Shown: positions 11,030-21,400 of the stretch, piece after piece
Numbering within the stretch: position 1 is the first letter of the stretch
How the letters are laid out: every line of letters starts with the position of its first letter
Assembly (NCBI GenBank): GCA_011032825.1
Contig: JAADJZ010000004.1
Location: 1-64,000 of the forward strand
DNA from: Massariosphaeria phaeospora
Taxonomy: Eukaryota > Ascomycota > Dothideomycetes > Pleosporales
Direction of reading: 5' to 3'
Length of the DNA: 64,000 nt
Made by a program: the position numbers and the translations under genes
The notes under the pieces: generated by a model
What the model saw: the letters and a program-made list of their open reading frames with translations, nothing else
Databases searched by the model: none
What the model was told of the DNA's origin: nothing

Positions 11030-11418
11030 GGCTAGTAAATAGGTAGAAGTTGAGTTAGAGTTGAGTTAGCTTACGTCAGACTTCAACTCAACTCTAGCCT
11101 TAACCCGCGCTAGTTACTAAGCAGCTTGGGTAGAGGTTGAGTTAGAGTAGTTAAAGCTTAGAGTTGTAGTTGGGTCTTACATAATATTTACAACCTATAT
11201 TAATATTAAGTTTTCTATGTATATTTATTACATTTACTTATTACAGTTTCTTAACTATTTAGGTAACCCTAACTCAACTCTCAACCTAGAGCTTTGACTA
11301 CTCTAACTCAACTCCTACCCACGCTAGGTTAACTCTAACTCAACTTTAACCCAAGGTCTGTGCGACTCATAACCCAACCTATACCTATCGATAGGTACTC
11401 TCTACCTATTCGCTAGCG
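11030..11418. repeat. MITE-like repeat with AACTCAACTCTAAC motifs (copy 1 of 3)
   Basis: Its ends are inverted (GGCTAGTAAATAGGTAGA on the left, the complement of GCTAGCGAATAGGTAGA on the right). The interior is dominated by degenerate GAGTTAGAGTTGAGTTAG repeats and their complements, so the unit can fold back. Related copies lie at 51040-51270 and 58075-58290. No coding capacity and no identified target duplication. Confidence 0.7.
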
Positions 11419-11571
11419 TACGCTGTATAACAGTACAACAGCTGTATTCCTATAATATGCATATGCAGACCTTGTTCGCTTTATAACTAGGTTGTTGCAG
11501 CGACAGCATTCTTCTAGTAACACTTTCTTTAGTTGCCAAAGCACAGACCTAGCTGCTCTCAATCCACGGCT

Positions 11572-12519
11572 ATGCCCACTAGGTGGGGCCTTTCTACTCC
11601 GTTCTTTAACGCCATCTAATACATGATGTTGCCCTATTTACGAGCGAAAGCAGGATTCAGCAACTGCTCGCTGTATATATACATGTATATATTGCGATGT
11701 GCTCGAAGAGCACGAGAACGAGAATAAAAACGAGGACGTCGTAGTTCGGACGAGGGGTTAACAGCAGGTCTGCAGGGTTTAAGAGTAGCACGACAGCTTA
11801 TCTCTATAGCACGTAAGTTTTCGCGTTAGCTATAGTTGTGCATTACACTGCGGCTTGAAGCTGCACGATAGCTGTCGCGAAAGCTAATTGCGGTTTTAAT
11901 GCTAGGTAAGTTCGCTGACATAAGCTATACGGTAGAGACGGATATTAGTCACTTTCTTTATTACTCTCTAAGAAGGCGCAGCTGTAATAATTCGTCGCTC
12001 GTCGCTAGGAGCATTAGGCGCATTAACACTAACTAACAAGGTGTTCGCTCCTTAGCTAAGCTGCTATCGGCGCTTAGACGCTACATCTAGCCGCAGCGCT
12101 TCGGCACATAATAAGCTGCTACTTGTTACGTAAATGCTATAAGGCTTTCTTACACGAGTCAGCTGTAGCTGCTATTTCGCGCAGTTAAAATACGGCTAGG
12201 CTGCTTCTATTCTGCAGGGATGTAGTTAGCTGCTTAGCTAAGCGACACGACCTAGCAACAAAGCATTACTGCTGCGCGATCAGCTCGTCGGAGGCAGTTA
12301 GATGCTTGGGATACGATCTTGTTATATTGTTCTACAGATTAACAAGCTTCTAGGCAGATGCACCAAAGTTTAAAGAGGCCTAAGACAGTTCGAGGTGATA
12401 GCAATTAGTAGCATAGCAGCGACTGGTGGTATTATAACGTGAGCAAGAAAGCTGCGGCAAAGACATTAAGTCTATAAAGAAGCAAAGAGTCAAGGTGTCT
12501 ATTCCGAGATTATCTAAGC
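11572..12519 (+). pseudogene. Unidentified RIP-degraded reading frame
   Basis: From ATG 11572 one frame shows protein-like text (MPTRWGLSTPFFNAI..., QGLRVARQLISIARKF, RSARRRQLDAWDTILLYC, SDWWYYNVSKKAAAKTLSL). It is interrupted only by TAG and TAA, never TGA, at sites where Gln is plausible. The frame stays open through the repeat at 12530-12605 to a TAG at 12685. I do not recognise the family. It may be cargo of the putative element L or a decayed host gene, and no catalytic motif is visible. Confidence 0.4.
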
Positions 12520-12529
12520 TATGCGATGG

Positions 12530-12605
12530 TTGCTAATGTTATTAGAATAGAAAATACTGTTGGTGTTTCGGTACGGCGGTTTTTCCGTTACGCATGGATG
12601 GGCTT
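12530..12605 (-). repeat. Right copy of the 76-bp inverted repeat (candidate TIR of element L)
   Basis: Inverted relative to 2110-2185 and followed by TA at 12606-12607. Read inward it starts AAGCCCATCCATGCGTAACGG and keeps the double box at 17-bp spacing. The outermost four bases differ from the left copy (AAGC versus ACGT). Confidence 0.55.
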
Positions 12606-13574
12606 TAGACATGACAATATAAACGATCGGATCTCTCTTTATATCTTTGCATTGTTCTACTGTTGGCTTCGCAGTAGCCCATCGTAGAGTCTTCTTTTTC
12701 TGATACAAACTCCTAAGAGTGTTAAAATATTTAACAAGACAAGTGGACATAACGCGTCGATAAAGGAGAAATAATCATTTAGAATAAGCTAGAAAGAGCG
12801 AGATAACAGCAATCAAGCTAAGATCGCTAGGCGGAATTGTATGAAATTAATAGTCATACGAAATACTCTCTTCTTACTAGGTTGTACTAGTAATTGTTGC
12901 ATCCAACACCTACAGCGACAAGCTTGTTGTCTAGTCCCCTGCTTTCAGATGCCGTGTGTTTTCGGGACTTATCCGCGACAACGAGCTCAGTTGCTGTAGG
13001 CTGTCTATGCTACCATTCTAGTAGCGTGGAGGATTCATCTGTGTCGAGTCCAAGAGGGCTGACGAGAGTGAAGAAGAGTGCGAGCTGCACATTCTGTAGA
13101 TTTTATCTTATATCTTGTAGAATCAAGTGAACGATGTGTACGTAATTGTAGCTTCCTATAGTTATATTGCGACGTTAAATAATCCTGTTGGAGGCGTGCT
13201 GGTTTATCGCCTTGGTTCTAGAGATTCCATCTATGTAAGAGGAGGAGGGGCTAAACTGCTGACTTGCTGCTGACTAAGACGAAACTCAACAGCTCCGCGT
13301 CTTCGTGATCCGTACCTCAGCGCCTCTCCGTTAAACGCAGACACCAAGCAGAAGTGCAACTGAATCTGTCCTTTTTTTAAACTTATGGTTTCTATGTACA
13401 GGACGCCATCCGAGAACTATTCTCAGGATCGCCTTCTTCGGCGCTATGGGCAACCCACGTCCCCAGATCTTCGCGACTGCCATCAGTCATGCGCAGTTGA
13501 TATCCCATCGCTCGAGGCCACGAGGCTGGTTCCCCAACTATACGCCTAGCTTCCTATCAGCTTTCCATCAACGC
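12606..13574. other. Intergenic, nothing recognised
   Basis: Intermediate GC, with short unconvincing open frames only. It separates the transposon nest from the 3' end of the Zn2Cys6 gene. Confidence 0.4.
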
Positions 13575-14987
13575 TCACAACTGCTCGCTCGCCATCTCCC
13601 GCAGTGTCTTGTCCAGCTCGCTCTTGAGCCATGCGCCTAGAACATCGTACAGCGACTCTGCCTGCCCGACGTCGCCCTGCCCCCTCCAAGAAACGAGCGC
13701 GTCAACCAGCTGTCCGCATTTCCTGAGCTCGCGCAGTACAACCTGACGTCTTAACGTCTCCTGTTCCGCCTCGTCGAACTCGAACACGCCGATCTTCAAC
13801 GGCAAGACCTGGATGCTGAACGCTGTATCGGCCGGCGATATCGTCGAGATCGAAGAGGAGAAGGAGGATTCCGAGGGCGAAGAAGCGCTGCTGCTAAGCG
13901 ACGGCGTTGGCGGGGTAGTTGGCTTCACGCCTGCGGCTATCTGATACCACGTCAAGATCTTGGAAGCAATGCTCGAGTACAACATGGCCAGATGAGGATC
14001 GGAAGAGCAGTGACAGCGGAGGAGCTGAAGCACATTCTTCACTGCTGTCTTGGTGATTGATAGGACAGAGTCGAGGCTCTTGAGTTCCGTGCCCGGGTAC
14101 GACCCTTCTGAATTCCCCGGTCCACAGCGTAGGCTTTCGAGCGTGGTGTATGCGAGCGTGTAGCAGCAATGCGAGCTTGGCATTGAAACACTGACTCGCA
14201 AAGGGTTTAAGAAATACGAGTTGTTGTTGTTAGGGTTCAGCATTGCCGATGAATCCGGGAGTAAAGAAGCCGAGTTGTCGAATCCGAGATTCCACGAGTT
14301 GGCCGAGTTGGCACCAATGAAGTCTTTCACGGCCGGAATATCAGGTAGCTCCAGTTGCACAGAAGCCCTCTTAGCGAACGGATCCCGGAATGCGAACCCT
14401 CGCTCTATCGCACTGATATTGCCTGGATGAGGTTCGTTTCCTGTTGGGACCGAGGGGACGTTACCCATCACAGTGAAATCTGCTATAGGGGGCGCCATAT
14501 AGAATGGTTGTAATGGCTCCGGCTGCATCTCGTATTCAAACTCTGGAGTTACCCATCTTGATGACGCTGACCAGTTCGATGATGTATCGACGTCTGAAAG
14601 TCCCAGGCCATGCACGGTAGGCTCGGGCCGTATCCGGAATTTACTGAACTCGCTGCCGTTCGGAGAGGGTCGTTGCTTAGATGCCTTGATGAATGGCGTG
14701 CCATCAGGATTCCGCTTCCGTGTCCGGCCTGGTTTGCCATGCTTTCTCGATACTCCATATATGCATTGCGACCCGTTCGTTGAGCAGCGTCCACAGATTG
14801 GATGTTCCTTGCTGCATTTGACCTTCGAAGCAGCGCAAGCATCGCAAGAGGCTCGCAGTTTTGGTCTTCGGTCCTTTTTCGTGGAGGGAGGCTTCGGTGC
14901 TGAGGTCGGACCTTGTTTTGGCGAGGAAGAAGGGAGGCTCATCAATGGGGACGTGTGCCAATCCTGAGCCGCATGTGTGAATGACAT
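13575..14987 (-). CDS. AflR-type Zn(II)2Cys6 transcription factor
   Basis: A single-exon gene of 470 residues if the first ATG (14987, MSFTHAAQDWH) is used; upstream sequence in frame has no ATG. A binuclear cluster, C-x2-C-x6-C-x6-C-x2-C-x6-C, lies at about residues 48-75 (CDACAASKVKC, then CGRC), followed by a basic linker (RKHGKPGRTRKR). The second half, from SHCCYTLAYTTLESL at about residue 274 through TAVKNVLQLLRCHCSSDPHL and ASKILTWYQIAAG, matches the aflatoxin-regulator C-terminal domain. Family members normally switch on a neighbouring polyketide cluster, but no polyketide synthase, P450 or oxidoreductase cluster is in reach here. The frame is intact between two transposon areas. Its target is unknown. 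Confidence 0.88.
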   Translation of the reverse strand: MSFTHAAQDWHTSPLMSLPSSSPKQGPTSAPKPPSTKKDRRPKLRASCDACAASKVKCSKEHPICGRCSTNGSQCIYGVSRKHGKPGRTRKRNPDGTPFIKASKQRPSPNGSEFSKFRIRPEPTVHGLGLSDVDTSSNWSASSRWVTPEFEYEMQPEPLQPFYMAPPIADFTVMGNVPSVPTGNEPHPGNISAIERGFAFRDPFAKRASVQLELPDIPAVKDFIGANSANSWNLGFDNSASLLPDSSAMLNPNNNNSYFLNPLRVSVSMPSSHCCYTLAYTTLESLRCGPGNSEGSYPGTELKSLDSVLSITKTAVKNVLQLLRCHCSSDPHLAMLYSSIASKILTWYQIAAGVKPTTPPTPSLSSSASSPSESSFSSSISTISPADTAFSIQVLPLKIGVFEFDEAEQETLRRQVVLRELRKCGQLVDALVSWRGQGDVGQAESLYDVLGAWLKSELDKTLREMASEQL

Positions 14988-17925
14988 TGCGATAGTCGAT
15001 ACTTGTGTTGGGGTAATAGCTCCAGCCAAGATCTTGTTCAAAGTTGGGTGTTCGAAGATCTTGCACTTTTGCTAGAGGTAAGTGGGTCGAGGTGGATCGA
15101 GTTTACTTATGTATGGGTCACTTGGGAGAATCCAGATCCCAGTGAGCCCCAGCACTCGGGTCGGAGCAAGCACTATTGCCACCTGCATGTGCGATTTGAC
15201 CCACCGCCCAGCCTCATCCAGCCAGAAAGTCTTAACACGTGCTCCACTACGCATACATCCGATCCCATTAGCTAACATACTCATAGGGCGGCTATGCCGA
15301 CCGGAAGCATACCAACATCCAAACTCCGCCCCCCAGTGCCCACGTTCTGATGTCAGTTTCATCGCTGCCCCTGCTACCGCTGATCACAGATTTGAAGCTA
15401 TACGAAGTCTACGTAGGTGTTTCGAGGTATTTGGCCAATCGGGAACCGCGGTAGAAGCCTGTTGTCAGCATATACGCGCTGACGCGAGTTTCCACTATGC
15501 AAATCCCGGTCGACTAGCTCTCAGGAACGGATACTCGAACAGAATGCGGTCTTACAGCCGGGACGCTTGGCAGGTACAATGCAACTTCATTTATCAACTT
15601 ACCACAACTTCTCTGCCAAGAACACGTGGTCTACCTTCGCATCTATATACTGACTTACTCCGACTGCGTACAGTATCTCAGATGGCTATGAACCTGCGCG
15701 TGCGCTGCGGATCACACCATGGTTCGAATAGTCAGCTAAACCTTGCTGAGCGACGCCGTCACCCGAACATACCGGCTATTTCAAAGCGCATTTTACCATG
15801 TAAGACTGGGGAAATTAAGCTCGTGCCCAGATCTTAAGCAGACAAGATCTGGATCCTACGCTAGAGAGGGGCCACCAGCCTGATTAGACTTCGGTGCGTC
15901 ACGCCTTTTCTCTTGGTTCCCGCTTTAGTCCCCGAAAGCAGACACACCTGCATCCGGCACTACCGAACAACACTACCAATTCCTAGATGCGCTGAGACCG
16001 ATAACAACCAGAAACATATCCAACTTCACGATACCAAACAGTGGTCATGTATCAGTAGCACTGCTTTTCATGATTCTATAGTCGGAATAATGTATCGGCT
16101 GATCAGGCGAAGCAGCTTTTAACCTTCCCCGGACCTGCTTCTCGTAGGAGTATCAATGCGTTACCCTCTCCCCTCCCTTAAGCGCCTTCGCTAAAGACCC
16201 GAAGTCCGAGGCCAGGATCAACTTCCAAACTCATCAGGCTACCTCAAGTATGAGGTCAAAGACCGGTAGCGTCCCCCCGATTTCTCAACTCAAATCTACA
16301 ATCACTTGTGGAAGATGCCAACGGTGTACTGCAAAGTGCACAAATCACTGGATAAGAGTGCAGAACAGGTCTTCGGTCCTATGAAATCGTTTATTGCTGC
16401 GAGTCTAGCCACAGCCGCCCCAATTAATCATCAGGTGTCAGGACTAACGGTTTCGCCCCGGAACTACCGAGATACAATCCCTTTCCACGTCCTTCCCGCC
16501 GCTTGCGCAATCGAAGATCCCACTACCAGCAGCTATTCGTACGAGAACCTTCAAGAAACTTATGGAGTCCGACGGTTTCCTGCCCAGCAGACGATTGCCA
16601 CCTCTGTCCTACCAATTCAGGTGCCCGGCCCCGAGGGTACCAACAACAATCCACAACATGTTAAATTGACCTGAAACAACGTTCGCATGCAATGGGGCAG
16701 AAGGAGCCAAAGATTGCCGAATGGGCCAGGCCGGATAAGAGTATGTAAGATTTGGTCGAGCAGATGCAAGAATGTGGAGCTCCATCCAATATTGCTGCAA
16801 GTCGTCCCTATCCGGGAAGTAAGCTTAGTGTGTGCTGGTTGCCAAACGTCGACAACGATGGGTTCGGTCACTTCTTTGTCGACGCCCCGCAGCACAACCG
16901 GTATGCGGTTACGATCACGACGCGTCGTTATGGCCAAAGCATATCCAACACGCCCGCTGAGGATTCGAATATCACTCATGGTGACTGGTGCCTTCCTTTC
17001 AAGCGTTTGAACAGTCAACGGTCCGGACGAAAGGTAAGTTTAGTTTGTAACTTGAGACATTGGACTCATCCTAGCACTGTTGTACCGCCGACCGAGGTTT
17101 TTCCGTCCGCATATCGAATAGTCGGACGGTGCCACTCTCGTGCGACTGCATATTCAGTCGCCGAGTTGCTGAACGCCATTGACCTGGCCATCGGCCCGTC
17201 TGGCTATTTCACCAAGTTTGTTTGACGATCTTCTTTGGCGCCGTTCTACACTATTTATCAGATCCTACCTTCCCTTTGAAAGCTGGTCTCCAACTTCGCT
17301 TCGGCGGCTACGCTGCTCGATCCTCTTAACAAGGAATAGCCTCGGCCAACTACCTCGGTAGCGTACGACACGGAGATGGTCTACGCCACTACGTATGTAC
17401 TCTGTTTTAACCTCCAGAGAGAATGTTGGGATCCCACTACGTGCATGCCACTTTTACGTCTTATATTAGCCAATTCTTGCGTCGACCTGGTGTTGCAGAT
17501 AGTAGTTTACGATCAAGTTTACATCATAGAGGCAGAGATATCATCGGCACGTTCTCTTTCTCGCAATGCGGCATCTGAGAGGAAGTAGCCACCCACCGCT
17601 ATGGATTTTTCCAGCTAATCGCAGATCTCTCCTTGCCACTATATCCTCTAATAGAGAACAGGTTGTGGTAAGCTTATCAAGGGTAAGTATTATCACGCAC
17701 ATTTCCTTGTTCACATACAGGCTCCCAAGCCGACATTGGACTTCACTGCTGCAGACACACTTTCGGTCCTAGTACCATGAAGAGAAACATTTTCATTTAG
17801 AGAATCTCGTCCTACCGAGGACGCAAGTGCCCGCTATAGTCAAGCCAGCCACTACCTGCCTACTATAAAGTGCCTGCCTAGGTAGAGGCTATGCAGATAA
17901 CTGCAAATAGATAATCGAAAATGAA
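14988..17925. other. Long gene-poor interval with unconvincing open frames
   Basis: GC is near normal and several plus-strand frames of 60-250 codons exist (for example 15082-15837 and 16752-17225). None has domain-like text, consistent frame use or believable introns. One frame at 16381-16674 begins MKSFIAASLATAAP, which could be read as a short signal peptide, but it runs into stops and shows no cysteine pattern. I cannot support a gene. Confidence 0.35.
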
Positions 17926-17929
17926 ACCA

Positions 17930-18215
17930 GCTCGAAAACACTTTTGGAAAGGAAAGGAAATGCAAAGGGAAGAAAAGTAAAGAGCTACCTAGTTGTAGTG
18001 TAGGTAGAGATCGGTTGTTGGATAGCCTAGGTGGTGGATAGCCTTGCCGACTAGGTAAGATGGGGCTGGTTGGCTGTTGGGGGAGGGGGGAGGGGGGAAG
18101 TAGCGCTGGAAAAGGAAAAGAAATGGAAGGAAATTGGGGTTGGGAAGGAAAGAGGAAGTTGGGAAGAAAAGAGGAAGTTGGAAAGGAAAGAAGCCATTTT
18201 GGGAAAGAAATGAAG
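17930..18215 (+). repeat. Purine-rich low-complexity tract
   Basis: Runs of GGAAAG/GGGAGG-type sequence on the plus strand. The minus-strand frame through it is Pro/Phe/Ser-rich and looks like an artefact of composition. Confidence 0.6.
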
Positions 18216-18494
18216 AAAGCCACCGTGGCCGTAAACTCGTCTCTCATTTCGCCAAAGTTAGGTTGCATAAGGCCGCCTTGTAGAGAAGGCTGCATCTGTG
18301 CTGAGTTTAGACAAGGCCTATCTATTATGGTTTTTTTTTTTTAAAAAAGCGCCAAAGCCAAAAGATAGAAGTACAAAGCCCCCTGCAACTTCGTTTACAC
18401 ATAAAGTCGTAATTCAAAAAAAAATTTAACACAAAAGAAGGCCTATCTATAGATGTTAGTCAAGGCTTTAGACAGTAGATCAGTGTATACTAAC

Positions 18495-21400
18495 CTAGTT
18501 GCCTTTTCGAGCTTTGGCAAAGTCGTCCTCAAGTTTTTTCAGAGCCCGCGGCTTGATTAGTGCCTCGCATGCTTCAAGCTCCTTTGCAAGCGTAACCACT
18601 TCTTCTGTACTAGCAGCTGATTCCTTTGTAGTTGCAGCCAATTCCGCTTTCAGCTGCACAATCTGAGCATCCTTGTCACTATCAATCTGACGCTGACTAT
18701 GGTAGTCTCGGGACATGTTCATGCAAGGTTTCTTGGTGCAGAGCTCATTTTAATAAGGTTAGTGTTGCGGTTATGAGGAGAAGCAGATCACGTAATGGTG
18801 TTCTAGTGCTACTTCCTCACTTATCGAGTACCTCTTACCTCAGCTGTATCATAGATACGTCATGTAAATAGACCCTGCTGCTGGCCCTTCGAGAGGGCAG
18901 CACGAGCAAAACAACACAACAGAACAATACACAATACTTTTGTTTTCACTGCATTCTACACTGCAACAGTTATGAGCCCGGATTGCGACTGAGAAGCTCG
19001 CTCACTCACCTATAACGACTGATTGGCACCTACGATCGAGATCAACGATTGATCATACTGTACGGAGCCGCCGACTAGCACCTACGACCGAGACCTCGAT
19101 AGGTCATACTGTACGGAGCTACTGAACTACCAAGAACGATGACTACCGAGTCAGACCCTGCGGTCACCCGAGTGACTGTCGTCCTCGATCGAGCTGACGA
19201 CTGGCACAAGTGGCTGTTCATACGAAAGGATACTGCCCAGAAGAACGAACTCTGGCAGTACGTTGACCCTGCCACGAAGGCAGCGGATCTGCCTACGTTA
19301 CTGGCACCAGTTGAACCTCAACTGACGGATCACAACAATGACGCGACGTCCCTTGCCCATCTCACTGTGGCACAGCAGAAGCTATTCCAGTGGGAGTACG
19401 AGCGATGGGAGCGGAAGGACCTTGAGTTCAAGCGTCAGAAGAAGGCTCTCGCTGAGTTTAACTCTGAGATTAGCAAGACGATTGCTGCAAAGCACCTTTA
19501 CCTCATCGAGAACAAGGACACGCCGCACGATCGATTGACGACGCTCAAGAAGCACCTTGCACCGTCTGACGCAACACGACAACGCGATCTTATCGCACGA
19601 TACAAAGGCCTCCAGACGCCGCCACGCGGCAGGAAGGTTGAGGAGTGGCTACGCTCTTAGGTGGAGATTACCAACATGTGCATAGCCGCAGAGATCCTAG
19701 AGACAATGGGATCTCGGGCACAGGAAGATTTTCTTGTCGCCTGCAGAACAATTGATCTAGAGTATGGTACGTCAGGCCTGCGAGCCCTGATCGACCTCGA
19801 GGACGCTGGCACCGCTATTCCATCTGTGGAAGACTACGTTAGCAAGTTCACTACTTACCTGAAGCGTGTACTACTGCTGTCGACAGGACTCAGCTCGATA
19901 GCTGCAGAGCTCGACGTTGCGAAGCCTCAGCAGCAGAACAAGGATAGCAACAAGACAAAACTGAAATGCCCATGTGGCTTAAAACATTACTGGGTTAACT
20001 GTTGGTTGATCAACACAGAGCACCCACGAAGGCCAAAGGCCTACGCCAATGCGATTGGACGAAAGAAGCTCGACGCTGCCCTGGCCGCCGACAACGACTT
20101 GAGAGACAAGATCAACAAGGCGCTCGACAAGTGGCGCGCGAAGCAGCAAGAGAACGGAGGGAGCATTGCCATAGACGATAGCAGCCGTCCTACTAGACCT
20201 ACAGCAAACACTGTACGGTACATGATACAAGACCTAGAGCAACCTGCTCTAGATAACAACGATAATCAAGTCGAAACGATAACGATCGCAGATGACGACA
20301 TGAAGCTAGAAGGCAACCTCTACACAGCAGTGAGCATGGAAGAGGATATTAACAAGCTCAGCAACCGATGGATCCTTAACCCTGGCTCCAACACTCATGT
20401 GATCAACAGCGAGGAATGGAAGGGATGGACGAGAGAGTACGACGCAGTCTCTACTAACTTTGTTAGTGCTGGAACAGGACGTGTCTAGATCACGACCTAG
20501 GGAAGCATGGAGCTCATAGCAAACACGCCCGCAAGCGCACGATCGCTAAGGCTTACTCACGTCGCCTACGTCGAAGGTTTTATTACTAGCCTAATTGGCT
20601 TGGCTCGCTGCAGGAAGCTAGGCATACACTTCGATTCAAGACGGGATCTCTTGTACAAGGACGATCTAGGAAACGTCCTTGCGTACCTAGAGCACGACGG
20701 AGGACACTAGCTAGTGGACGCCGAAGCCTCGCGCCGACCGAAGCCGATCATGCTGTCATCTTTTGGCACTACCTACCGACTCTCGAAGGCTCTACGCCTG
20801 GATCAGACAGTCGATGCTAGGACAGCTCACCAGATATAGGGTCATTCTGGCAAGAAAGCAATCGAGAAGCTTACAGCGAACGTCGACAGTCTTGTCGTTG
20901 AAGGCGACACTAACGAGTTCTGTACTGTTTGTACAGAGTCGAAGTTGACGAAGCAGATCTCGCGACGACAGCAGGAGGACCAAGCTCAAAAGCCTTTCTA
21001 TCGAATCTCTGTTGACGTCATTCAACTCGTACCACAGAGAGAAGCCTGCCTAAACGGTGATCGATAGGCTGGACACTTAGTTGATCAATACTCGAAATGG
21101 CACAAAGTCTCTACTTTCCCTCACCGATCGAAGCCTTTTCTGAGTCGATGGTTGATCCAGGATATACGCAGCATACAGCGTATCTTTAACTATGACGTAA
21201 CAGCTATCAAGACAGACAACGAACGTGGATACGGCACGTTGCTGAACTTCCTAGAAGAACTTTGCAGAGAACTTGGTATTCGATACGAGGCACGAGCTGA
21301 GTATACAGAAGAGCAGAATGGACTAGCAGAGCGAGCAGGATCGCTTCTCGTCATTCGATCTAGAGCCATGAGGATACAAGCAGGACTGCCGAAGTCCTTG

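Noticed and set aside
15082..15837. 251-codon plus-strand open frame upstream of the AflR-like gene
   Set aside because: No domain-like text, no splice logic, codon use like random sequence.
16381..17225. Small secreted protein starting MKSFIAASLATAAP
   Set aside because: The signal-like start leads into a frame that stops without a cysteine pattern, and I could not connect it with the next frame by a credible intron.
17852..18295. 147-codon minus-strand frame rich in Pro and Phe
   Set aside because: It is a translation of the purine tract and looks purely compositional.
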